A stretch of DNA of 64,000 nt from Aquipluma nitroreducens. Lineage in GTDB: Bacteria > Bacteroidota > Bacteroidia > Bacteroidales > Prolixibacteraceae. The stretch lies in contig NZ_AP018694.1 of NCBI RefSeq assembly GCF_009689585.1, forward strand, positions 4,207,501 through 4,271,500, given 5' to 3'. Below the pieces are notes generated by a model, which made no database searches, was not told the origin of the DNA, and saw only the letters and a list, made by a program, of their open reading frames with translations. A program made the translations under genes and the position numbers. Shown here piece by piece: positions 34,847 through 42,777 of this stretch (its first letter is position 1; every line of letters starts with the position of its first letter).

Positions 34847-35881
34847 TTGGAAAGAGTTGATATTGAATTAATTAATTGTTTTGGACAGCTAGTCAGGAAT
34901 AGTTCCAAATCGATAGTTTTGGTTCCTCATATGAATCCGGATGGCGATGCAATGGGTTCAGTTCTTGGTTTATGGCGGGTTCTGAAAAATGCAGGATTTA
35001 AAGTTAAAGTGGTAAGTCCAACAAAATACCCTGAATTTTACCACTGGTTGGATGGGCACGATGAGGTAATCATTCATAGCCATCATCCCAAACAATCAGC
35101 AAGAGCCATCGAAGAATCGGATCTGTTAATTTGCATGGATTTTAATCAGCTATCTCGACTTGGAGATATGAAATCACTGGTCGAAAATTATGCCGGGAAA
35201 AAGATTTTGGTTGATCATCACCCTTATCCGGGGGATTTTACCGATCTGCTAATTTCTGACATCACCTTTAGTTCTACTGCCGAATTAATATTTTCTTTGC
35301 TTCAATCTACTGACTTAGCTCAATATATTGACAGGAATGCAGCTACCTCATTTTTCACAGGTATCATGACTGATACTGGGTCTTTCGATTTTAATGTATC
35401 AAACCCCAGTACGTTTGAAGCAGTGGCTCAGCTTACCCGCATGGGTATCGACCAACTTGACATTCATTCTAAAGTGTACGATAACTATTCCCCAGATCGG
35501 ATGCGCCTGATGGGCTTTTGCCTGAGTAACCGAATGATTGTTTATCCGGAATATAACGCAGCCTGCATGTACATTACGTTAGAAGATCAGAAAGCTTTTA
35601 ATTTTAAAACAGGCGACAACGAAGGGTTTGTCAATATGCCACTTTCAATAAAAGGAGTTGTATTTAGTGTACTTTTCACTGAGAAAGAAAAATACGTTAA
35701 AGCATCATTCCGATCAAAAGGCGAATTTGCTGTAAATGAAGTGTCTGAAAAATATTTTAACGGAGGAGGGCATCGCAACGCAGCCGGAGGAGAGTTTTAT
35801 GCATCTTTAGCAGAAGCTTTGGATCAATTCGAGAAATTGCTCCCTGAATTTGAAGCTCGAATTAAACTATCAATAAAATAA
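34847..35881 (+). CDS. DHH-family phosphoesterase, NrnA-like
   Basis: Bifunctional oligoribonuclease/pAp phosphatase-type enzyme. Metal-binding motifs: VLVPHMNPDGDAMGS (about residues 25-39), CMDFN, LVDHHPYP (DHH) and the DHHA1-domain GGGHRNAAGGEF near the C-terminus, all intact. Start is TTG at 34847, directly after an in-frame stop, because the first in-frame ATG lies inside motif I. It is followed after 6 bp by the first FKBP lipoprotein gene. Confidence 0.92.
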   Translation: MERVDIELINCFGQLVRNSSKSIVLVPHMNPDGDAMGSVLGLWRVLKNAGFKVKVVSPTKYPEFYHWLDGHDEVIIHSHHPKQSARAIEESDLLICMDFNQLSRLGDMKSLVENYAGKKILVDHHPYPGDFTDLLISDITFSSTAELIFSLLQSTDLAQYIDRNAATSFFTGIMTDTGSFDFNVSNPSTFEAVAQLTRMGIDQLDIHSKVYDNYSPDRMRLMGFCLSNRMIVYPEYNAACMYITLEDQKAFNFKTGDNEGFVNMPLSIKGVVFSVLFTEKEKYVKASFRSKGEFAVNEVSEKYFNGGGHRNAAGGEFYASLAEALDQFEKLLPEFEARIKLSIK

Positions 35882-35887
35882 TTTACC

Positions 35888-36391
35888 ATGAAAAATTTGA
35901 ATTTTGTTTTTAAATATTTTGTACTGCTTTTGTTTTTAGCGGCATTTGTTTCATCGTGTATGAAATCCAGCGATCCAAGTTCAGGCAATACTGCTGAAAC
36001 CGAAGCGGCTCAAATCAAATCGTGGAAGGCAAAGATGAAAAGCGAGAATATTGCCTACGATTCAACTGCGACCAAGATATTTTACGTTATAGATAAGACT
36101 AAAGTAGGCACTGGTCCAAATGTGACAACAGGGAACACAGTGACAGTTAAATATACTGGTACTTATATGGATGGAACTATTTTCGATTCTTCAGATAACT
36201 TTACTTATGTGCAAAAATCCTCCAGCTCGCGTATGATCGCAGGTTGGGAAGAAGGTATTGAATTGCTAAATAAGGGAGCAAAAGGCACTTTCCTTTTTCC
36301 ATCGTCTCTGGCATACGGACCATATGGTTATTATTCAATTCCCGGGTACACTCCGTTATTTTTTGTTATCGAAGTGGTTGATATTAAATAG
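35888..36391 (+). CDS. FKBP-type peptidyl-prolyl isomerase lipoprotein
   Basis: Envelope folding factor of 167 residues. The lipobox is VSSC at about residue 23. The FKBP core shows VTVKYTGTYMDGTIFDSS, WEEGIELLNKGAKGTFLFPSSLAYG and ends LFFVIEVVDIK; key active-site residues are intact. Its place between a DHH gene and a second FKBP-like lipoprotein resembles the gldI neighbourhood of Flavobacteriia, but no other gliding genes are in the window. Confidence 0.9.
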   Translation: MKNLNFVFKYFVLLLFLAAFVSSCMKSSDPSSGNTAETEAAQIKSWKAKMKSENIAYDSTATKIFYVIDKTKVGTGPNVTTGNTVTVKYTGTYMDGTIFDSSDNFTYVQKSSSSRMIAGWEEGIELLNKGAKGTFLFPSSLAYGPYGYYSIPGYTPLFFVIEVVDIK

Positions 36392-36431
36392 AAGCTGATT
36401 TTAATTTGTACTTTCGCAAAAAAAATAATTT

Positions 36432-36980
36432 ATGAGACAATATCTGTACATTCTCGGTTTGATGGTTATGCTATCCGGAATTTATACTTCGTGTAAAACA
36501 AATACTCTGGATGCATTGCATGAAGACGAGGTTACTGCACGCGACAAGTATGTTAAGGATAAGAACCTTGCAGATTTTAAAGACGTTTCTGGAATCTATT
36601 TTAAGGATAGCATAAAAGGAACAGGCGATTCTATAAAATCAGGTTATATCGTAAAGTTGTATTTTAAAATCACATTGCTCGACGGAACAGTTGTTTTTAC
36701 AACCGAGGATAAATATGGTCATAATTACGAAGAGTATACTTTTTATATTGACGCAACGAGTACAACCATTAATCAGGCGTATGTACAGCAAATCGCCGGA
36801 TTACATTCGGGCCTGAAAAAAATGTTGGTTGGAGGAACAGCATTTATGGTCATTCCTTCGGAACTTGCATTTAAAGCTGTTGAAAACTCAGCTACAATTG
36901 GAGTCCCGCGCTTTTCAACCTTGTTGGCAACTGTTTATGTCAAGAAGGCGATTTCGCCCGAAGAGCAAGCCGCACAATAA
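36432..36980 (+). CDS. divergent FKBP-like lipoprotein
   Basis: 182 residues, lipobox TSC at about residue 20. FKBP-like features persist (GTVVFTTEDKYGH, IAGLHSGLKKMLVGGTAFMVIPSELAF, a final strand LATVYVKK), but the usual LAYG after the P-S-x motif is replaced by LAFKAVEN and the FD.S stretch is altered. Isomerase activity is therefore doubtful. It may be a chaperone partner of the first FKBP, encoded 40 bp upstream. Followed by a strong terminator. Confidence 0.8.
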   Translation: MRQYLYILGLMVMLSGIYTSCKTNTLDALHEDEVTARDKYVKDKNLADFKDVSGIYFKDSIKGTGDSIKSGYIVKLYFKITLLDGTVVFTTEDKYGHNYEEYTFYIDATSTTINQAYVQQIAGLHSGLKKMLVGGTAFMVIPSELAFKAVENSATIGVPRFSTLLATVYVKKAISPEEQAAQ

Positions 36981-36998
36981 AAAATATAAGCCAGATAT

Positions 36999-37036
36999 TC
37001 CCGCAGTTGACCGAAAGGCTTCCTGCGGGATTTTTA
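36999..37036 (+). terminator. intrinsic terminator of the DHH/FKBP operon
   Basis: TCCCGCAG and CTGCGGGA form an 8-bp GC-rich stem followed by TTTTT. Confidence 0.85.
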
Positions 37037-37100
37037 TTGCTATTGTTTGTCTAAAGATTTAGCTGTATAACTATGTTTTTTATCTTTTGCCTTGACATTT

Positions 37101-38180
37101 ATGAGCAAGTCTGAATTACTTAAGAAACTACTTCCCGGATTCATTCCATTATTTGTATTTATCGCCATCGACGAGATTTGGGGAACACGTGCCGGGTTAG
37201 TAGCAGCCCTAATTATTGGTGTTGCCGAAATGATTTGGATATGGATACAGGAAAAGAGATTCGATAAATTTGTTTTGTTTGATACCGGTTTGCTTGTCGT
37301 ATTAGGTTCTGTTTCATTGATTCTCGATAACGACATCTTTTTTAAGCTGAAGCCCGGATTGGTTGAGTTGATTTTGTGTGCAGTTCTGGCAGTTTCAGCT
37401 TTCTCGAAACTAAATATCATCGGAATGATGACCCAGCGGTACATGAAAGACATGGAGCTGAACGACCAGCAAATGGCACAATTCAGGAAGACCATGCAAC
37501 TCATGTTTTTTGTATTTCTGTTTCACACGGTATTGGTATTTTATTCCGCTTTTTACATGTCCGACGGAGCCTGGGCCTTTATCAGTGGTGGTTTATTCTA
37601 TATTTTGTTTGCGGTGGTTTTTGGATACGAATTCATAAAGCAAAAACTCAGTCGTAAGCCGCTTTTAATTCCTGAAGATGAAGAATGGCTGCCAATCGTA
37701 GACGAAGCGGGCCAGATTATTGGCAAAGCTCCACGCTCGATTTGCCACCGTGGCGAAAAATTGCTGCATCCGGTTGTACATTTACACGTTTTGAATAATC
37801 AGAAGCATGTTTATTTACAGAAAAGGCCCTTGAATAAACTGGTTCAGCCTGGGAAATGGGATACCGCTGTTGGTGGGCATATCTCGGCAGGCGAAACACT
37901 CGAAACTGCGCTGAAACGCGAAGCCTGGGAAGAAATTGGTCTTCATAATTTCGCCGCACGTCTGGTGAAAACTTACCGGTGGGATAGCGAAATTGAATCG
38001 GAGCTGGTTTATGTTTTTGTTAGTCACGATTTTAAATCGATCCATTTGCACTCAGATGAGGTGGAGGAAGGTCGGTTTTGGACACAAAAGCAAATTGATG
38101 CCAATCTGGGCATGGATATTTTCACCCCGAATTTTGAACATGAATACCAATTACTGAAGAAGGAAATTTTTTCAGTATAA
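37101..38180 (+). CDS. YciB-like membrane domain fused to NUDIX hydrolase
   Basis: Two-domain protein of about 359 residues. The N-terminal 190 residues have five or six membrane helices and resemble the septation protein YciB/IspA in order and detail: a start like LLPGFIPLFVFIAI, the DNDIFFKLKPGLVELIL segment matching YciB's HDE.F.K.KP stretch, and two closing helices. From about 200 it is a NUDIX domain of the isopentenyl-diphosphate-isomerase-like type, with the complete Nudix box GHISAGETLETALKREAWEE. Start ATG 37101; TTG nine bases upstream is possible. The fusion suggests a membrane-tethered pyrophosphohydrolase. Confidence 0.82.
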   Translation: MSKSELLKKLLPGFIPLFVFIAIDEIWGTRAGLVAALIIGVAEMIWIWIQEKRFDKFVLFDTGLLVVLGSVSLILDNDIFFKLKPGLVELILCAVLAVSAFSKLNIIGMMTQRYMKDMELNDQQMAQFRKTMQLMFFVFLFHTVLVFYSAFYMSDGAWAFISGGLFYILFAVVFGYEFIKQKLSRKPLLIPEDEEWLPIVDEAGQIIGKAPRSICHRGEKLLHPVVHLHVLNNQKHVYLQKRPLNKLVQPGKWDTAVGGHISAGETLETALKREAWEEIGLHNFAARLVKTYRWDSEIESELVYVFVSHDFKSIHLHSDEVEEGRFWTQKQIDANLGMDIFTPNFEHEYQLLKKEIFSV

Positions 38181-38228
38181 ACGAAATTAGACCTTTTCGC
38201 CAGACTTTCTTTGTCTATGCTTTTTTTC

Positions 38229-38465
38229 CTAAAGTGTTTTATGAGTTCCGTCGCAGTATGGTGGATTTTTGGTTTGCTTGCATTGACAAAGCCATGCTTC
38301 CTGTTTTTGATCAATTCTAAAGATCACCGGGGTAAATTCACCCCCACGGTGCGATCCGTTGCAGAACGGCTGGTTGGAACTTTTCCCACACGCGCACCAG
38401 AAATATTGTCCCGGTTCAAGATTGACCTGAGCGGGCATTTTTGCAGCAATTAATGGTTTATCCAT
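38229..38465 (-). CDS. double CDGSH iron-sulfur domain protein
   Basis: 78-residue protein with two 2Fe-2S CDGSH (mitoNEET-like) motifs: WCACGKSSNQPFCNGSH and WLCQCKQTKNPPYCDGTH, each with three Cys and one His ligand. Cytosolic, no signal peptide. Tandem CDGSH proteins in bacteria are thought to store or transfer clusters or electrons. It is divergent from the lactonase gene, with a perfect 19-bp palindromic site in between that may control one or both. Confidence 0.92.
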   Translation of the reverse strand: MDKPLIAAKMPAQVNLEPGQYFWCACGKSSNQPFCNGSHRGGEFTPVIFRIDQKQEAWLCQCKQTKNPPYCDGTHKTL

Positions 38466-38509
38466 GGTTGTCGATTTATAACTTTAAATTTTTAATTTTG
38501 ATTTGCTTT

Positions 38510-38528
38510 AATCTAAACAGTTTAGATT
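38510..38528. promoter_or_regulatory. 19-bp perfect palindrome, candidate operator
   Basis: AATCTAAAC-A-GTTTAGATT: two perfect 9-bp arms around one base, in the 92-bp gap between the divergent CDGSH and lactonase genes. A further half-like GTTTAG lies at 38531-38536. The form suits a dimeric winged-helix or TetR/MarR-type repressor; no such regulator gene is adjacent. Confidence 0.5.
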
Positions 38529-38557
38529 GAGTTTAGTTATATGTACTAAAAAAATAA

Positions 38558-39685
38558 ATGATGAAGGTATTTATAATCAGTTTGTTATGTTTGTTTTTTC
38601 TTGGTCAGCAAGTTGAAGCGAAAAAACATCTTTTGTATGTTGGTACTTATACCAAAGGCATGACCAACGGTATTTTTGTTTATTCATTTAATGATCGGAG
38701 TGGACGATTGGTTGATTTGAAAGAGCCAGCGATCAGTAATAATCCGTCATTTCTAGCGATTGCTCCAAATAAGAAATTTCTTTATGCAGTGGGTGAACTC
38801 GATAATCTGGATTCGATTAGCCAAAGTGGGGGACTGTCTTCTTTCAAAATTGAGCCTGATGGAAAATTGACTTTGATAAACCATGTATTAACACATGGTG
38901 CAAACCCCTGCCATGTAAGCCTTTCTCCTGATGGGAAAAAACTGGTGGCCTCGAATTATACGGGTGGAAATTTATCGTTTTTCAATATTTTGCCTGATGG
39001 CAGTTTATCTGAAATGGTGCAGCGAATTCAGCACGAGGGTAGTGGCCCGTTCCCCGGAAGGCAAACCGAACCGCATGCCCATTCGGCTCGCTTTAATGCA
39101 ACCGGAAAGTTATTGTTTGCGGCTGATCTCGGAATTGACGAACTTAAAATTTACGATGTTACTTCCGGAGAAAAGATGGTTGTACCATCAGCACAGCCGT
39201 TTGTAAAACTTGAGCCAGGTTCCGGTCCTCGTCATATGGATTTTTCGGCTGATGGCCGTTTTATATATGTCATTAACGAGTTGAGTTCAACAATTGTTGT
39301 TTTGATGAAATATGGCGGTGAATGGAAGCAGGTTCAGACGATTAAAACTCTACCCAAAGATTTTAAAGGCGAAAGCTGGTGCGCTGATATTCATTTATCG
39401 GCTGACGGACGGTTTGTTTACGGATCGAACCGAGGCCACAACAGCATTGCCGTTTTTAAACGCGAACCCAATAATGGTAAGTTAGAAATGATCGAGACTG
39501 TTCCTGTGGAAGGTAATTGGCCTCGTAATTTTATCATCGATCCATCGGGTAAATTCTTATTGGTTGCCAATCAGAAAAGCAACGATATTACTGTATTTCA
39601 AATCGATCCACTCTCAGGAAAGTTAAAATATACTGGCTTTAAGGTTTCGAATGAATCTCCGGTTTGTTTGCAGTTTTTGAAATAA
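38558..39685 (+). CDS. lactonase family protein (7-bladed propeller, YbhE/Pgl-like)
   Basis: 375 residues. Unlike cytosolic E. coli Pgl it has a signal peptide (about 1-21). Propeller landmarks are YVGTYTKGMTNGIFVYSF, NPCHVSLSPDGKKLVASNYTGG, EPHAHSARF with putative active-site His residues, GSGPRHMDFSADGRFIYVINE and GNWPRNFIIDPSGKFLLVANQKS. The family includes 6-phosphogluconolactonase and sugar lactonases; export argues against a pentose-phosphate role. A 19-bp palindrome lies 30 bp upstream. Confidence 0.88.
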   Translation: MMKVFIISLLCLFFLGQQVEAKKHLLYVGTYTKGMTNGIFVYSFNDRSGRLVDLKEPAISNNPSFLAIAPNKKFLYAVGELDNLDSISQSGGLSSFKIEPDGKLTLINHVLTHGANPCHVSLSPDGKKLVASNYTGGNLSFFNILPDGSLSEMVQRIQHEGSGPFPGRQTEPHAHSARFNATGKLLFAADLGIDELKIYDVTSGEKMVVPSAQPFVKLEPGSGPRHMDFSADGRFIYVINELSSTIVVLMKYGGEWKQVQTIKTLPKDFKGESWCADIHLSADGRFVYGSNRGHNSIAVFKREPNNGKLEMIETVPVEGNWPRNFIIDPSGKFLLVANQKSNDITVFQIDPLSGKLKYTGFKVSNESPVCLQFLK

Positions 39686-39711
39686 TCAGTTTGGATTGTT
39701 TGGAGTGGAAA

Positions 39712-39756
39712 AATTGCTGAATGGTTAAACGTTAAATTGCTAAATGGTTGGAACGT
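39712..39756. repeat. two imperfect tandem repeats of about 23 bp
   Basis: AATTGCTGAATGGTTAAACGT at 39712 and AATTGCTAAATGGTTGGAACGT at 39735, in the gap between the convergent lactonase and folE genes. Function unknown; perhaps replication slippage. Confidence 0.5.
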
Positions 39757-39809
39757 CATTTAACCTCTTCTACGAATCAACCATTTTTACAACCCCAATA
39801 CAGCAACAA

Positions 39810-40424
39810 TTATCCCCGAATCAATCGAATAAATTCTTCTCTTGTGGCAACTCTTTCGAAGGCGCCAGTAAAGTCCGAAGTCGTTGTAGTTGAGCTTTGT
39901 TTTTGAATGCCGCGCATCTGCATGCACAAATGCTGTGCTTCAATAACAACAGCCACACCAAGTGGATTAAGTGTTTGCTGAATGCAATCTTTTATTTGGG
40001 TAGTTAATCGCTCCTGAACTTGCAACCGGCGGGCATAAGCATCAACTACACGGGCAATCTTGCTGAGCCCTGTGATGTATCCATTCGGAATGTACCCGAT
40101 GTGTGCTTTCCCGATAAATGGGAGCATGTGGTGTTCGCACATCGAGTAAATTTCAATGTCTTTTACAATCACCATTTGTCGGTAATCTTCCTTAAACATG
40201 GCCGAACGCAAAATTTCTTCAGGATCTTGTTCGTAACCCTGAAGCAGAAATTGCATCGATTTCGCAACGCGCATGGGTGTTTGCTGCAATCCTTCGCGAC
40301 TGGAGTCTTCGCCAACCAGATCGATTATTTTTTTATAATGTTCGCTTATTTCCTTCGTTGTTTCCGGATCGTATTGCTCGATTTTCCTATATTTTCCGTT
40401 TTCTCCGTTCAGTGAAAATTCCAT
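39810..40424 (-). CDS. folE: GTP cyclohydrolase I
   Basis: First step of tetrahydrofolate synthesis (GTP to dihydroneopterin triphosphate). Zinc and catalytic motifs: [42 protein letters not shown] and [11 protein letters not shown] with the second zinc Cys. 204 residues is standard. It is a single gene with a strong -7 box upstream. Confidence 0.96.
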   Translation of the reverse strand: MEFSLNGENGKYRKIEQYDPETTKEISEHYKKIIDLVGEDSSREGLQQTPMRVAKSMQFLLQGYEQDPEEILRSAMFKEDYRQMVIVKDIEIYSMCEHHMLPFIGKAHIGYIPNGYITGLSKIARVVDAYARRLQVQERLTTQIKDCIQQTLNPLGVAVVIEAQHLCMQMRGIQKQSSTTTTSDFTGAFERVATREEFIRLIRG

Positions 40425-40468
40425 CGTTTAATTCCTTTCTGAAATAATTTTGTACAGTGACGCAACCG

Positions 40469-40503
40469 CAAAGGTAGTAAGTTCAGTCTTACTCAGGATT
40501 CAA
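40469..40503 (-). promoter_or_regulatory. promoter of folE
   Basis: Minus-strand TACCTTTG (plus 40469-40476) followed by C, a close match to the -7 consensus, with TTG (plus 40501-40503) 24 nt upstream. The leader to the ATG is about 40 nt. Confidence 0.5.
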
Positions 40504-40808
40504 GATTAAGATTTTGTCAGAAATGCCATACAAATCAATTAAACTTTAACCTAAAGTGAAATCCGTTGGGTTAAAAAGAGGATTGATCTTTTGAATTTTT
40601 TATTTTTGCATCGTTTATTCAATAAGGCTTCAGGCAATCCGGGAAATGAGATCGTATAATTCTAAAAAAGTACCCGGTTAAGTGTTGTTTGAAAGTGTAA
40701 AAAAAAGTTAATTATTTTTTGGTCTTGTATACAATATAAACTTTGAATCGAAGTTATATTTATGAAAACAATGTCTCAGAAATTAACTAACGTTAATGAA
40801 CTGTATTT
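40504..40808 (+). promoter_or_regulatory. hldD upstream region with a -7 box at 40601
   Basis: 305 bp without a gene. TATTTTTG at 40601-40608, followed by C, is a consensus-like -7 box; it would give a leader of about 190 nt. A 10-bp palindrome TTGTATACAA lies at 40725-40734, followed by an ACTTTG that could be part of a nearer promoter. Nothing else recognised. Confidence 0.4.
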
Positions 40809-41774
40809 ATGATTGTAGTTACCGGAGCAGCTGGTTTTATTGGAAGTTATATTGTCGGGAAACTCAACAGAGAAGGATTTAAAGACATTGTTTTAGTTGA
40901 TAAGTACGACGATCCTTTGAAGTTTCAAAATTACCAGAATAAGGCTTATGCTGAAATGGTTGATCGCGATAATTTCTTTGATTGGTTGTCGGTCAATGAA
41001 AAATTTGTACAGATCATTATTCATATGGGGGCTCGCACCGATACTGTTGGTCAGGAGCCTGAAATCTACCAAAAACTTAATCTCGATTATTCGCAAAAAA
41101 TATGGAATGCCTGCATTCAATATGGTTTGCCATTGATTTATGCTTCGTCGGCTTCGACCTACGGAGATGGTCATTTGGGTTTCGACGATGACGAATCACT
41201 TATTTCGAAATTACAACCCTTAAATTTATATGCTCAGTCGAAACATGATTTTGATCGGTGGGCGCTTGAGCAAAAAGAACAGCCTTATTTTTGGACCGGA
41301 TTGAAGTTCTTTAACGTATTCGGGCCTAATGAATATCATAAAGAACGAATGGCTTCCGTTATTTTTCAGGCATTTAATACCATTTCAGAAACAGGTCACA
41401 TGGGACTTTTTAGGTCTCATCATCCGGATATTCGTGATGGAGAACAAGCCCGTGATTTTATTTATGTTGAAGATATTGCCAAAGTGATTTTGTTCTTCAT
41501 GAATAATCGCAAAAATTCAGGAATTTACAATGTGGGAACGGGTGAGGCGAGGACTTACCTGAGTTTGACCAAGGCCGTTTTTAAGTCGATGAAATTGAAT
41601 GAAAGTATTGGTTTTATTGACACTCCTGAAGATTTGCGCGGTAAATATCAATATTACACTTGTGCTAATATTCAGAAGTTACGAAAAATAGGTTACTCAG
41701 AACCGTTTTACTCGTTGGAAGACGGAGTTGATGATTATATCGCCAATTATCTGACTCCAGGAGTTCGCTATTGA
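40809..41774 (+). CDS. hldD: ADP-glyceromanno-heptose 6-epimerase
   Basis: Makes ADP-L-glycero-D-manno-heptose for the lipopolysaccharide inner core. Extended SDR fold: NAD motif VVTGAAGFIGSYIV, catalytic Ser/Tyr/Lys in YASSASTYG and NLYAQSKHDFD, and the HldD-typical GLKFFNVFGPNEYHKERMASV and DGEQARDFIYVEDI segments. 321 residues fits. It is an isolated gene here, away from other LPS genes. Confidence 0.94.
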   Translation: MIVVTGAAGFIGSYIVGKLNREGFKDIVLVDKYDDPLKFQNYQNKAYAEMVDRDNFFDWLSVNEKFVQIIIHMGARTDTVGQEPEIYQKLNLDYSQKIWNACIQYGLPLIYASSASTYGDGHLGFDDDESLISKLQPLNLYAQSKHDFDRWALEQKEQPYFWTGLKFFNVFGPNEYHKERMASVIFQAFNTISETGHMGLFRSHHPDIRDGEQARDFIYVEDIAKVILFFMNNRKNSGIYNVGTGEARTYLSLTKAVFKSMKLNESIGFIDTPEDLRGKYQYYTCANIQKLRKIGYSEPFYSLEDGVDDYIANYLTPGVRY

Positions 41775-41780
41775 TAAAAA

Positions 41781-41832
41781 GTCATTAGTCATTTGAAAAG
41801 AGTCATTAAACTATTTTCTAATGACAAATGAC
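41781..41832. other. hairpin-forming repeats between convergent genes
   Basis: GTCATTAG (41781) can pair with CTAATGAC (41818), or GTCATTTG (41788) with CAAATGAC (41825); the two pairings exclude each other. Located between the ends of hldD and the yaaA gene, so a weak bidirectional terminator is possible. Confidence 0.35.
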
Positions 41833-41846
41833 CCTTTCCTTTGTTC

Positions 41847-42611
41847 CTATCGTGTAAATACCCAATCGTTTTCTCCTGAAAGTTGGTTGTTGAAATAATA
41901 CCCTTCCCAGTCAAATGCTTTCAGTTCTTCCGGATCGGAAATGTTGTTTTGAATGATAAACCGGCTCATTAATCCGCGGGCGCGTTTCGCAAAGAACGAC
42001 ACCATTTGATATTTGCCGTTTTTATTTTCTTTGAATGATGGTGTAATTATCCGGGCTTTTAATTTTTTCGTATCGATGGCGCTGAAATACTCGTTGGACG
42101 CCAGATTGATTAAGATTTTCTGGTTATTTACTGAAAGTTCGTCATTAAGTTTTGCTGTAATTTTTGCCTTCCAGAAATCGTATAAATTTTTCTTTCGGGC
42201 AACCGATACATTGGTTCCCATTTCTAAACGGTATGGCTGAATCAAATCGAGCGGTTTTAGCAATCCGTAAACTCCTGAAAGAATCCGAAGTTTTTGCTGG
42301 GCAATTTCAAATTCGCTTTCAGTAAACGTTTCCGCCTTTAATCCCTGATACACATCACCATTAAACATCAATACCGACTGCCACGAATTTTCGGGGGTAA
42401 AAGTAGGTGCCCAGGCCTGAAATCGCTGGAAGTTCAGCTCAGCCAACTTGGGCGAAATACTCATTAGTTTGGCTAGTTGACCTGGCTTTTTCTTTTTCAT
42501 TACGGAAACAATTTTTTCGGCTTCAGGTAAAAAATCCATTTCAGTATACTTCTCAATATGAATTGGGCAATGGTCGTAGAGCGATTTGGCAGGTGAAATA
42601 ACGATGATCAT
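41847..42611 (-). CDS. yaaA: peroxide stress protein YaaA (DUF328)
   Basis: Cytosolic DNA-binding protein that limits Fenton damage in E. coli by lowering free iron. Landmarks: IIVISPAKSL at the N-terminus, FNGDVYQGL, RILSGVYGLLKPLDLIQPYRLEMG and NLASNEYFSAI, then FFAKRARGLMSRFI. 254 residues is typical. It is transcribed alone; the GH30 terminator lies upstream on the same strand. Confidence 0.94.
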   Translation of the reverse strand: MIIVISPAKSLYDHCPIHIEKYTEMDFLPEAEKIVSVMKKKKPGQLAKLMSISPKLAELNFQRFQAWAPTFTPENSWQSVLMFNGDVYQGLKAETFTESEFEIAQQKLRILSGVYGLLKPLDLIQPYRLEMGTNVSVARKKNLYDFWKAKITAKLNDELSVNNQKILINLASNEYFSAIDTKKLKARIITPSFKENKNGKYQMVSFFAKRARGLMSRFIIQNNISDPEELKAFDWEGYYFNNQLSGENDWVFTR

Positions 42612-42686
42612 GGGTTTTTATATTGATTTCAGGAATGAAACAAAGATACAGTATCAAAGTTGAGATTGAACTGAAAAGTTTGGATG

Positions 42687-42746
42687 GCTGAAAAAAGAAA
42701 AGCGGAAAAAGAGAAAGATTGCTCTTTCCTTTTCCCACTTTTCAGC
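42687..42746 (-). terminator. terminator of the GH30 gene
   Basis: On the minus strand GGAAAAGGAAAGA...TCTTTCTCTTTTTCC forms a purine/pyrimidine stem followed by GCTTTTCTTTTTT; outer arms GCTGAAAA/TTTTCAGC extend it. It closes the glucan locus. Confidence 0.6.
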
Positions 42747-42777
42747 GGATTTATTCTTGTTTGTGGAATTCGTTTTT

